A stretch of 64,000 nucleotides of DNA, taken from assembly GCF_029784165.1 (NCBI RefSeq), contig NC_073695.1:247751589-247815588 (forward strand). The letters are read 5' to 3'. The stretch is from Wyeomyia smithii. Its lineage: Eukaryota > Arthropoda > Insecta > Diptera > Culicidae. The notes beneath the pieces were generated by a model. It was not told the origin of the DNA. It saw only the letters and a list, made by a program, of their open reading frames with translations, and did not search any database. Below, piece by piece: positions 45,190-56,045 of the stretch (position 1 is its first letter; each line of letters opens with the position of its first letter). A program made the translations under genes and the position numbers.

Positions 45190-46560
45190 AATGATTGGTT
45201 TTATCGAAATGACAACATCCTCGACTTTTGGCTTCTGTACATCGCATTAATGCTGAATATATTCATATTGGGTGGTATTTAGTTATTTTGGTTCTTTTCC
45301 AGAAACTAAAAGTGATCGTCTTTAACTTCAAAATAGTGTGCAGGGTCAATATTTGGTTTCTATGCATCATTTCGATTCGGGAAATATTCATATTGAGTAT
45401 TATTCGGTCATTTTCGACTGTTTCCTAGAAATTGCCATTTAGCGATTCAAAATGGTGCCTGAGGTCAATTGTTAGCTCATTGCATTATTCTGGTTCCAGA
45501 GATACTCATTTTAGATGGTATTTGGTTATTTTAGGCTGTTTTTCACAAACCGGAAGTCGCCATCTTGGATTTCAAAATGGTTCTTAAGATAATTTCTGGC
45601 CTCTGAGCGTCGTTCTGGTTGAAGAAACACCAATATTGGGTGTTATTCGATCATTTTCGGCTGTTTCCCAGGAACCGGAAGTCGCTAACCTAGAATCTAA
45701 AATGGGGTCTGTGGTTTATTTCAGCTGCTGTGTATCAATTCTAGATCCGGAGATACTCATGTTAGACGGAAATCGGCCATTTTTGGTTGTTTTCCAGAAA
45801 CCAGAAAATGCCATCCCAAAATTCATAATGGTATCTGAGGTCAATTTTTAGCTTCTTGCAACATTCTTGCTTCGGAGATACTCATATTGGGTCGCTTTGG
45901 GTTGTTTTTCAGAAACCGAAAGTCGTCGTTTTATTCTTAAAAATTGCCTGTGAAATCAATTTTTGTCATCTGGGCGTTATTCTGGTTCCGAAAACATTCG
46001 TATTTGGTCATTTCCGGCTGTTTGCCAGACACCGGAAATCACCATCTTAAAATTCAAGATTGTGTCTGTGATCAATTTTTAGCTTCTGTCCATCTTTATG
46101 GTTCCGGAGGTACTCATATTTAATGAGAATCGTCCATTTCAGGCCGTTTACCAGAAACCGGAAGTTGGCATCTTACAATTTAAAATGTTATCTTAAGTCG
46201 ATTTGTGGCTCTAGTGCCACATTACGGTTTCGGAAATATCCATATTGGGTGGTATTTGGTCCGCTGTGCCGCTGTTTTTCCGAAACCGGGAGTCGCCATT
46301 CTGGGTTTCATAATGGCATATGCAGACAATGTTTGGCATCTAAACGTCATACTGGTTAGAGAAATACTCATATTGGGTGGTATTTGGTCATTTTCAGCTG
46401 TTTTTCAGAAACCGTCATCTTAGAATTCAAAATGGTATCTGTGGTCGATTTGAGCTCCTGTGTATCATTCTAGATCCGGATATTATTATATTGGGTGGAA
46501 ATCGGTCATATTTGGTTGTTTTCCAGAAACCGGATGTTGCTATCTTACAATCCAAAATGT
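45190..46560 (+). repeat. Minisatellite, about eleven units of about 120 bp
   Basis: Units contain CATATTGGGTGGTATTTGGT, TTTTCCAGAAACCGGAAGTC, GCCATCTT, a CAAAATGG block and a GGTTCCGGAGATACT block. The same family is at 16300-16570, 18707-19290 and 22440-22647. Unit borders drift, and short frames through it are by-products of the repeat. Confidence 0.85.
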
Positions 46561-47180
46561 TGCCTCGATTATGGAACATATTTGTCACCACTAAAAACAT
46601 TCACCTACCAAATATGGCTCCATTTAGTTGATTAGTTCGCGAGATGTGCAGAAATTTGTACAGAAACATGTGATTCCAGAAGAGAAAGGGGCGTCGAACC
46701 ATTATGGACATATTTTTACCTCTAAAAAAATTCACATACCAAATTTGGTTGTATTTTCTTGATTGGTTCTTGAGCTGTGCGAAATTTGTGTTTCATTTGT
46801 ATGGGACCCCTTCCTTAGAGAAAAGGAAGGTGTGTCAAACCATTAAGCACATATTTGTTACCTCTAAAAAAATTCACCTGCAAAATTTGGTTCCATTTAG
46901 TTGGTTAGTTCTCGAGATGTGCAGAAATTTGTGTTTCATTTGTATGAAACCACTCCTTTCCAGAAGAGGGAGGGGCGGCCAACTATTATGGACACATTTG
47001 TTACCCCTTAAAACATCCACATGCCAAATTCGGTTTCATTTGCTTGGTTTGTTTTTGAGTAGTGCAGAAATTTATGTCTCCCTTCCAGAAGAGGGAGGGG
47101 TCTCAAACTATCATAGGAACCTTTATCGGCACCAAAAACCCCTACATACAAATTTTCACGTTGATCGGTTCGGTAGTTTT
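46560..47180 (+). repeat. Second tandem repeat, about four units of about 150 bp
   Basis: Each unit has a CATTATGGACATATTTGTTA-like start, AAATTCACCTACCAAATTTG, a GAGATGTGCAGAAATTTG block, TTCATTTGTATG and an AAGAGGGAGGGG block. It ends in GACAGACAGACAGG and ATGTATAGAT, text I recall from mosquito repeat ends. Confidence 0.75.
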
Positions 47181-47570
47181 CGAGCCTATTAAATCAGACA
47201 GACAGACAGGTAGACAGACCGGACTGCATTTTTAAATGTATAGATTACAACATCAATTTTTTAGAACCTAAAGAGTGAATATACATTTATTGGATTGCAG
47301 CGTTCATGTAAATCTATTTTTACAACTAATAAGTTTTAACGAGAAAGGCTGGGTCTGACCGCTAGGTGGATTAATTTAGGTTTTTGTACTTCAAAGTACG
47401 AATGAAAAGTGTGAAATTGACTGTCAGAGTGGGGGTTTATATTGAGGGGTTATATTTATTTTCAGGTCCCATTCTACCAAAACATAAAGTTTGATATGTC
47501 GCAAGCCAGGTTTCAGAACCATTGTGCATATGGTCAGGTTCACCGGGGCACCCGATTTTTGCTTTATTAA

Positions 47571-48878
47571 CCCGTGAAGACCCGGGATGGAACTTATTTT
47601 TTGAAAATGCTCGTTCTCAGCACTGGAACGGCCGATTTGGGAAAACTTGGAATTTTACTCAAGGGGAATAGTAGCTCTAAGTTTTGGTAAAGGTGCCACC
47701 CCTCTGGACCCCTCCCCACTTTCGTGAGACGCAAATATGTTTGTGTTTCTTTCTAATTTTTCAAGCAGATTGAGCAAACACTGGGAATTTTTATACGTAT
47801 CAATTGCTTCATGTATCAAATTATGTCAGGTGGATGAAATATGATATGTTCGAGTGAATTTTGGTGTTTCCAAATTATTTTAGTACTAAATCACAAAACT
47901 ACGTATTTTCATAAAAATTCAAACAACAAAACCGTTCTTCAAATTTTAGGCTCTACATTTTTGCGGTAAGGTCTCCGGAATCCATACGCGATGAAATATT
48001 TATTCTAGCATGCAAATATTTTGAGAAAAACCAGTTTAAATTCACCAAAGTACATATTTTCATGGGAACATGATTTTCTCAGTCTTCCACGGTAGGTTTT
48101 AACTTAGCTCTTCAATTTTCAAGCTCTATATTTCAAGAGTAACATCTTCTGAATCCAAAGATGGTGAAAGATTTTTTCTAGCATGCACAGATTTGGAGAA
48201 AATCAACTTTTAATAAGAACTCGTACTTTAGTGAATTCAAACTCGTTTCTCTCTAAATCTGTGCATGCTAGAAAAAATCTTTCAGCATCTTTGGATTCAG
48301 AAGACGTTTCTCTAGAAATATAGAGCTTGAAAATTGAAAAGCTAAGTTGAAACCTACTGTGGGAGACTGAGAAAATCAGGTTACCATAAAAATACGTACT
48401 TTGGTGAATTTAAGCTCGTTTTTCTTAAATTATTTGTATGCTAAAATAAATATTTCATCGCGTATGGATTCAGGAGACCTTACCTCAAAAATGTAGAGCT
48501 TAAAATTTGAAGAACGATTTTCTTATTTGAATTTTTATGAAAATACGTAGTTTTGTGATTTTGTACTGAAATAATTTGGGAACTCAAAAATTCACTGTTA
48601 TATACCATATTTCATCTACCTGACATGATTTGATACATGGAGCAATTGATACGTATGAAAATTCCCAGTGTTTGCTCAATCTGCTTGAAAAATTAGAAAG
48701 AAACACAAACATATTTGCGTCTCACGAAAACGGGGAGGGGTCCAGAGGGGTGGCACCTTTACCAAAACTTAGAGCTACTATTCCCCTTGAGTAAAATTTC
48801 AAGATTTCTCAAATCGGCCGTTCCAGTGCTGAGAACGAGCATTTTCAAAAAGCAAGTTCCGTCCCGGGTCTTTACGGG
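47571..48878. mobile_element. Near-perfect palindromic element with TTAA duplication (piggyBac-type)
   Basis: Almost the whole 1.3 kb is one inverted repeat with its centre near 48225. Tips are CCCGTGAAGACCCGGGA on the left and the complement of CCCGTAAAGACCCGGGA on the right. TTAA flanks both sides (47567-47570, 48879-48882). A TTAA duplication with CCC tips is the piggyBac signature. Inner landmarks repeated in both arms include GGTGCCACCCCTCTGGACCC and AACACTGGGAATTTT. No transposase. In RNA it would fold into a hairpin of about 650 bp. Confidence 0.85.
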
Positions 48879-48978
48879 TTAACCTCGGCAAGTGTGGAAA
48901 AATTGGCTGTAGAGCGTGCTCATAGGGGTTATAAGGAAGTTCTGATGATACGCTTAATTTTTAATGATGCGCCGATAA

Positions 48979-49806
48979 CACAGTGCAACAAAAATTGACT
49001 TTTTTTCTGCCTTTGCTCCTATATGTAATTCTTTTGTGTATTTTTATGCAAAACTAAATTTCCCCGAGCTTAATCATATTTCAACTTAAGGGGCAACAAT
49101 GGCGCCATTTTGAATTTTAGAGAAACCGGTAATTTTTGATGTTTTTTCGACGCCATTTTGTTTTAAGACCGAATATCAAAATTCTAAGAGTTTGTCCACA
49201 TATGAGCATCTTTTTACCCATCTTTTGAAAAAAACAGATCTTAAATCGGGCAAAAACTGAGCACAAAACTGTTATGCTACGAACCCGGTTTTGGCATAGG
49301 TTTAGTATATTTCACAAAGCAAAATAATATCGATTATTTCTAAGCATTAATGGTAATACGCTAATATCTCAAAGTGGTAGTCAAATTATATCTTATTTTG
49401 AGTAAAAAAGTCTCAGAAATCGAATGGTAGGTGTCTGATCTACGTGAAATGTCAGCAAAATGTCGATTTCATTTTGCTTTGTGAAATATACTAAAGCTAT
49501 GCCAAAACCGGTTTCGTAGAATCACCGTTTTGAGCTCAGTTTTTGTCCGATTTAAGATCTGTTTTTTCAATAGATGGGTAAAAAGATGCTAATATGTGGA
49601 CAAACCCTTGAAATTTTGATATTTGGTCTTAAAACAAAATGGCGTCGAAAAAATATTAAAAATTTCCAGTTTCTCAAAAATTCAAAATGGCGCCATTGTT
49701 GCCTCTTAAGTTGAAATATGTTCAAACTCCGGGAAATTTATTTTCGCATCAGACTTCATCAAAAAATCATACATTGAAGCCAAGGCAAAAAAATTGTTGC
49801 ACTGTG
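48979..49806. mobile_element. Foldback element with CACAGTG tips and TAA flanks
   Basis: Arms of about 400 bp mirror each other: tips CACAGTGCAACAA, then TTTCAACTTAAG, GGCAACAATGGCGCCATTTT, GACGCCATTTTG, TTGTCCACATAT and ATGGGTAAAAAGATG-type text. TAA flanks both sides (48976-48978, 49807-49809), as for PIF/Harbinger-type insertion, though three bases are weak evidence and the tip resembles Transib ends. A one-armed relative is at 63455-63830. No transposase. Confidence 0.75.
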
Positions 49807-50104
49807 TAATTCTTGATTCTTCCGGAAAGTTTCATGTTTGAGAACTAAACATTCGTACACATTATTATCATTTTTCGGCTGGCAGCACCGTATAGTCGTC
49901 CACATGGATACTGAAAAAATTGTTTCACCTTTCAACACTCATGTATTGGCCGTTGACGTTAAGTATACATCATATTAACAGTGTATAAATTAGTTCGACT
50001 TTTGCTCACGCGCAGCGACAATCATGTCCGATGAATTCTTCAAGAGTCAGGTATCTTGTCCTAGTCATCTTTGTTTACTATTAATTTACTCATAGTACCA
50101 GGGA

Positions 50105-50330
50105 AAACAGACAACCCTCCCAGATGGTCTCGAGGTACGATGCCGGCCCAACAAGCCAGTCGTCGTAGGTTCGAGTCTCGGCTTGAGAGAGACTGTTAGT
50201 GTCAGTAGGATCGTAGCGCTAGCCCCGCAATTGTCATGTGCACTAAACAGCCGGCTGCGAAGTCTGTGTATAAAAAAACAGAAGGTCAAGTTCCGAATTG
50301 GAATGTAGCACCAAGGCTTTGCTTACCGGG
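50105..50330 (+). repeat. tRNA-derived SINE, copy 2
   Basis: Same SINE as at 15735-15960, better preserved: B box GGTTCGAGTC at 50168-50177, followed by AGGATCGTAGCGCTAGCCCC and ending GGCTTTGCTTACC. Minus-strand short frames across it are by-products. Confidence 0.8.
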
Positions 50331-50634
50331 GAAAGCGTACAAAATCAAATAAAATTGGCAACAAAATTTAAATGAAATTTAGTTATGTTTGTACCATACA
50401 TTCGTGTACATAATAACATGGAAATATAAATACATTATTAACTACAGTGTTAGACAAGTTGATTGATTAGAGATATTAATGATCTGAGGTTATATGACGA
50501 AGAGGCCGCTGCTTCCAACGCCAGCCTGATGGCCTACTCATAAAGCGGAAACCTTGCATTCATTATGCGTTCGGCCCATTATACTTAACTATGTATGGCT
50601 ATTGGTAATCTCCAGCCCTCCCGGAACGAACTTG

Positions 50635-50707
<73 letters not shown>

Positions 50708-50885
50708 TGTCCTCTCTCTTGTCCTCTTTCTCACTCTCTCTTGTCCTATCTTTCACTCTCTCTTGTCCTCTCTCTCACTATCTCTTGTCCTCTTTTTAAC
50801 TCTCTCTTGTCCTCTTTCTCACTCTCTCTTGTCCTCTCTCTCTCACCCTCTCCCTCACTCTCTCTTGTCCTATCTCTTACTCTCC
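50635..50885 (+). repeat. (TC)n microsatellite with TCTCTTGTCC variants
   Basis: An almost pure TC run of about 60 bp grades into degenerate repeats of CTCTCTTGTCCT to about 50885. The long Ser/Leu frames across it are artefacts. Confidence 0.95.
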
Positions 50886-51528
50886 TACACCATACCGGAT
50901 ACCAATTTTTCGTGCAGTTGTTAAAGAGGTGTAATCTTTTTCTGGATCGTTTTTATGGGGTGGGTATTCTAGTGCGGACTTTTTGCCATCTTTAACGTTG
51001 CGGTTTTTCCGTTACAAATATATCTATTTTTAGGGCTATTACCCTCCAAGGAGTGAGGCAGTCATTCCCTAGGCTATATTTTACTGAGGCTTTGACGCCT
51101 CTGTGCTAAGACCTAAGTATGGTCTGGATATTCCTGGGTGGACACCAAAGGTCTCTTTTAAAAGCTCTAGGCTTACATTTTAGACAGTGCCTCCTCACTT
51201 CTTTAAACAGTAACGGGAAAATTTTACGCAATTTTCGAAGCTTAAATATTGGTTGAAAATTTTACAGATTAGTACTCTTACGCTATGCTCAACAAAAATA
51301 CAAATTTATTTGACAAACAACAATAAACTAACAACAATTAACAGGAAAGAGCCAGAAAAACAAGAAAATTACTTGACTTAAGTTTCCTTAGATACTAGTA
51401 TTTTACATTTAACATTTAACTTTAAGCAACTCACACCGAAACGTCTCATGTTCAGTATCGTTCCATTTTAAGAAATATCTGGTAACACTCCTACAGGGAT
51501 CTTTAGCTTTAGGTTCCAAATGAGCATT
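50886..51528. other. Unassigned DNA
   Basis: No coding or repeat feature that I can support. The segment at about 51440-51528 may be the other flank of the R1-type remnant, separated by the foldback at 51529, but I could not read coding motifs in it. Confidence 0.3.
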
Positions 51529-52579
51529 TCTCGCTGAAACCGTCCCACTGGTGACATGAGATCTTTAAAAAAGGATATTTTTGTGTCTAAATGATTGAAA
51601 ATAGTGAAAAAATGAGAAAACCACATTGGTTAGTTTATATTGATGGACCCCTCGGGTACAAATCGTTTGAACGGTTTTTACAAAAATTGATTTTTGAGCA
51701 TTTCTTGATCTTTTTATGGATTTATTTCTCTTGAATTTGTCATTGAACCCCCTGAAACCAACACATCGTTTCAAAAAGGAATGATAGAGCTTTCATTTTT
51801 GGTAGAAAAAAATGGGCCGCCATCGTGGGTTTTATCAGGAAAACGTGTTTTTGAATAAGTTTGCAACCACCGATTCCAAATTTGACATCACCATTGGAAA
51901 GCTGAGAAAAAATGCTTTGAGATACACTCAAAAAATTAGATAAGCATTGCGTTTACTTTGCCGTTGCTATACGCAATATTGCTAACGCAATATGCTGAGC
52001 CAAAACACGTTTTTCTGATGAAATCCAAGATGGCGGCCAATACTTTTCTACTTCAAATGGTCGGCGTGCGACCAGACCGAACCAAGCGCCAAAAACATTA
52101 TTTCGAGTAATCAGTGATTAACGTTTAACCACCTCGTATATTTTCAGCAGGTTGCTGCAGAGAAACTTTGTTATAATACCATTATAAACTGTTCAAATGA
52201 TTTCGTTTTTTCAAGAAAAATAGATTATCAATTTTTACATCGACTGGTGATAAAAACTCAATTTTTAAAAAAATGGCGCTTGGTTCGGACTGGTCGTACG
52301 CCGACCAAATGAAAGCTCTATCATTCCTCTTTGAAACGATGTGTTGTTTACAGGGAGTTCAATGACAAATTCAACAGACATGGGTCAATAAAAGGATAAA
52401 AAATTGCTCAAAAATCAATTTTTGTAAAAACCGTTCACCCGATTTTTGCTCAAGGGGTCCAGGGTCCAGGGGAACTAACCTAAGTGGTTTTCTCATATTT
52501 TCCCTACAATCAATCATTTAGACACAAAAATATCCTTTTTTAAAGACCTCATGTCACCAGTGGGACGGTTTCAGCGAGA
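51529..52579. mobile_element. Foldback element with TCTCGCTGAAACC tips
   Basis: Outer arms of about 270 bp mirror each other: TCTCGCTGAAACCGTCCCAC, CTGGTGACATGAG, AAAAAAGGATATTTTTGTGT, then ACAAAAATTGATTTTTGAGC. ATT flanks both sides (51526-51528, 52580-52582), which is weak. The spacer contains other text such as GATGGCGGCC and no coding frame. Superfamily unknown. Confidence 0.7.
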
Positions 52580-52589
52580 ATTTCTCTAA

Positions 52590-53990
52590 TACAACTACAC
52601 CGAAACATGGATGCTCCTGAGCGCAACGCTATAGAGTCCCAGCTGGCGCTATTGAACGCATTTGTCATGGCAAGCGTGATAATTGCGCAATGGCGAATTT
52701 CTTTTCTTTTGTGCTGGACTGCCACCTCCGCCGTCTTGATGACGGAGAGAATAGCATCCAGCGTGGACCTAACTTTCCGGGATCCAAGCTGGTTACTTGC
52801 CTACTTTACTAATTGATCAGTACTTGTGTGGAGCCAAATGCCCCTTCGAGCTTCTGTTTTCATTACCTCCTCAAATACCTCGGCATCGAAATGCAATGTC
52901 TTCCACTCGCGAACAGTTGGCTCTAGGCTCTACCCGTCGCTCGCCGCCCCTTTGTTGTGATCCACACTATAGCGAACCGACTGGTGGTCTACACGCCAGT
53001 TCGTGATCAGTACTGGGCTGGGGAACGTCGCGTCGATGATCGCACCATTTCTGCTGAATGTCAAAGCTTTCAATACGATCTAACCTCTCTGGTTCGTCAG
53101 CGACTTCCTCACTTACAGCTGAAGCATTGAAATCATCCGTCACCATCAACGGCGTTAGACTCGTCAGCTCCATGGTTAAGAGGTCGACCACCTGAGCGAA
53201 CCTTTCGATAGACCAACGTAGCGAAACGTAGCAACTGCAGTAGAATACACCGTTCACCTTAGCAACAGCGTATCCTTCTTTTGAGGTTGACACAACCTCT
53301 TAAATCGGGAACCTGGTCGAGGGATACAGTAGGAGCCCGACAACGACTTACAGGTTGCTTGGTATAACACCTGCTGAGCCGCGTATAGCAGTGGTTGAGG
53401 TTCAGCGGTGTCACCCTTACGTCCGTGGCATAGTACTGGCATTGCGTCCTGTTTTCCGGAACATGCCTGGCACCTGGAAGGCTTCCTGCAGCACCACCGC
53501 AACGCCTTACAGGCCCACGACTTATGCCCTCCCTCAAAGCATCTGAAGCGAGATCGGATGTGGAGTATTCACACATCCGCCCCCAGATTCTTGAGCTAGA
53601 TTTCAGCCCTTATTTTCTTCAAGACTTCTGAGTACTTCGACGTGTCCGCCTTGAGTATAAGGGCATCCCCCCTGCTTAGTGTCTTCTTGACATTCCTTGG
53701 TTTTTCCTTCCTTGGTTGGTTCCCTGCAGTCTCTACTTCGGCCGGTTTTTCGGCGGACCTTGAACCAGTTGGTGTGCTTTCCAGCGGAAGTAGCACAACC
53801 AACCGTTTTTCCCGCGGACTGCTTCATTCTCTTAGAGACCTGCGAACGAAACGGCGTCTGTCTCTTGTTTAGTTCCCACCAGGCAATGAACTGGGAACGT
53901 ACTGGAAGGCCTGCCAGGTTTTACGCACCGGGTGCCACATCATCGTTTCAAGCCGTTGTCACATAACTTCACTTCGGGAGCTCGATGCGG
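52590..53990 (-). pseudogene. R1-type non-LTR retrotransposon ruin (gag, EN, RT fragments)
   Basis: Read on the minus strand from 53990 to 52590 there are three blocks. A gag-like block gives KTLSRGDALILKADTSKYSE then, after a stop, zinc-knuckle text RCFEGGHKSWACKALR with QACSGKQ. An endonuclease block gives GYAVAKVNGVFYCSCYVS, ELTSLTPLMVTDDFNAS (TDDFNAS for GDFNAW) and NWRVDHQSVRYSVDHNKGAA. A short reverse transcriptase block gives IRHCAIITLAMTNAFNSASW, motif A of R1-clade RT. Large deletions and several frameshifts separate them. The order and the CCHC-like gag point to the R1 group, known in mosquitoes. It is not functional. Confidence 0.75.
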
Positions 53991-54166
53991 GTGCCAGCCC
54001 GAAGACGTGGTACATTAACCAGTTGCCATAATTAGGACCTTACTGGGATTAGCCCCAATGGTAGAGTTGGTGCGTTTGCCTGACGGAAGGAGTACTACTC
54101 GCTCCGTTGGAGATGCTTTCGAGTACTTGTTACGAGGAGTCGTCAGCTCAATGTCCTACCCCCACT

Positions 54167-54425
54167 GTCAGAACATGACAATGTCATTTTCAATCGACAA
54201 TTATCGGGTTATAGTGACGCTTTGAGCCGTCGCCTTCAATTGAAAAGCATTTTTATCATTTTCGAGCACTTTGTGAGTCACTTCAGAACTACTCGAAAGC
54301 TCTTGCTTCGATTTTGACAGCTGAAGAGTTTGAAAATTAAAGTAACGATTTTCAATTGAAAGTGGAGATTGTCAGTGTCACTCTTACGAAACGATACTCA
54401 ATTGAAAATTACAATGAGCACTGAC
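54167..54425. mobile_element. Small MITE with GTCAG tips
   Basis: GTCAG then ATGACAATGTCATTTTCAAT at the left is mirrored at the right by ATTGAAAATTACAATGAGCA followed by CTGAC. Several ATTTTCAATTGA palindromes lie inside. Target duplication not resolved. Confidence 0.5.
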
Positions 54426-55129
54426 GGAGACATTTTTCTCAGGCTAATTTTTTCCCATAAGCAAATATGGAAGTGACTATCCGACGCACTTTCGGGCTCG
54501 CTAGGGGCAAAAAATTTCACAAAAAAATTGTTGGAAAGCTGTTATCTTTCATATTTTTCCAGTTTGACCTGTTTTTCCAACGACAATCTATATTTAACAT
54601 GTTAAGTAAGCTTTTAATACTAACTGAGTGATTCGATGATTCGTCATTCCAAAATGTTCAACAACCGGAAAGCCTGTCAATTATCACAGAATCACACAAA
54701 CTAACAAGATAGTACCAAAGGCCATAGCCTGAAAAAAAGAAGAAGGAAATACTTCCCACTCTCACTGGAACAATATGTGCCTAAATTGAATCCTCGTATA
54801 AATACACTGTCACAATTGAGCTATTTGCATCAATTTTGCATTCAGTCCCATTATGAAAGGAATGCGCGATGAGATCGAACGGTGATGTGCTGCTGCTCCG
54901 CATCCCGGGCGATTCCTCTGCAGCTGATGCCTTGGAAGTGCGCTCCAGCAAAGCAATTTGAATAACTTCACTCGCTCGAGTATCCCGCCAGAACCGAAGC
55001 CAGGCAAGCAGCAGTAGTGAGGAATTTTTCAATATTTCCGAAAACTCAATTTTACCGCACATATCGCTGCATCTCCGCGATACCGGTTATGCATCACCGG
55101 GATCGGACATGAGAGCTCGTGTAGTTTGC
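54426..55129. other. Unassigned DNA
   Basis: A 93-codon minus frame (54781-55062) has no known domain. No repeat ends seen. Confidence 0.3.
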
Positions 55130-56045
55130 TTTCGCGTACGGAAAAGCGCTGGAATCACATTGTATGTGCCGAGATTTGGACAGCCGAGTGCTCGGCAACC
55201 ATCTCGGCTGAATCTCTTTTGCCGAGAATCTCGGGAAACCAATATTTGACAGATGTCATTTTATGCCGAGAATCGCGGTACACAGTTGACTGTGCTCTCG
55301 GCAAATCCAGCCGAGAAGCGGCAATTCAGTCTAATGACCTTTCGGTTATATAAACTGAATGTTCGGCACAGTAAAAAGCCGTTTTTTCAGTGGAATCCAA
55401 TCGCAGAGAATAGTTTCGCTGTGAACTCGGTAGTTTTCTTCAAAAGATAAATTATAAACTCGATGAGTTTTAGTAAGTAAAGAAATTTATTCATACTAAA
55501 TCTTGAATACTTATCTTTATCTTGCTTGCCACTAGGACATTCAGCAAAACATCTAGTCTAGAACTACATCTAATGCCTATCCTTAAAACAAATACAATAT
55601 TGTATTCAAACGATTTGAAACTAGACTTTTTGAGTTCCAGCCACTTCCCACCGATCTGCTCTACATTTTTTCGGCTACTGGATTGTAAACACTTGTAGTT
55701 TGCACAAATTTCAGCCAAGCTTGTATCTGCTTCCTGTTTGCTCACCCGTAACACGCATAAATTTGCACTAAGAAAAATAGCGGCAACTCGTTCATAAGAA
55801 TGACAGCTGTATTGCCGGAACACGGCAACGAGTAAAATTTGTGCCGAGTCACCAGTAATATTTTTACTGACCTCGGCATCAACAGTGTTTAACGATAAAT
55901 TGGGCAAAAATAGAGACGAGATTCGTCAAGCTTAGTTTTTTGGACGAAGTCTCGGCAAAATGATATGACAACTTTCGCCAACCGGCATTTTTTTGCTGAA
56001 ATATCGGTTGAATTCAAAGTTGCCGAGTGAACTCGGATGTTTTTT
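55130..56045. mobile_element. Probable DNA transposon with repeated CTCGGC motifs
   Basis: GCCGAGA, CTCGGCA and short palindromes of the two recur about ten times in the first 200 bp and again in the last 230 bp, in both orientations, but not in the middle. The edges look like TACGGAAAAG on the left and the complement of TCCGTAAAAA on the right. Clustering at both ends suggests subterminal binding sites. I found no target duplication. The middle has a 138-codon minus frame (55491-55907) of unknown meaning. Confidence 0.5.

Larger units (their letters stand above)
43873..47390 (+). repeat. Mosquito interspersed repeat with CCTTTCTC ends, copy 2, expanded
   Basis: Matches copy 1 (26870-28325) from the first hairpin to the GAGAAAGGCTGGGTCTGACC end, with a (TG)n expansion at 43996-44050. 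Between about 45097 and 47252, where copy 1 has only about 110 bp, it carries an extra 2.1 kb of tandem repeats (45190-46560 and 46560-47180). The same flanking phrases resume after this (AACATCAATTTTTTAGAACC). Confidence 0.75.

Noticed and set aside
45190..47180. CRISPR-like regular repeats
   Set aside because: Units are diverged tandem repeats without unique spacers, in a eukaryotic genome.
50554..50995. Three overlapping Ser/Leu-rich frames
   Set aside because: They translate the TC microsatellite and its variants.
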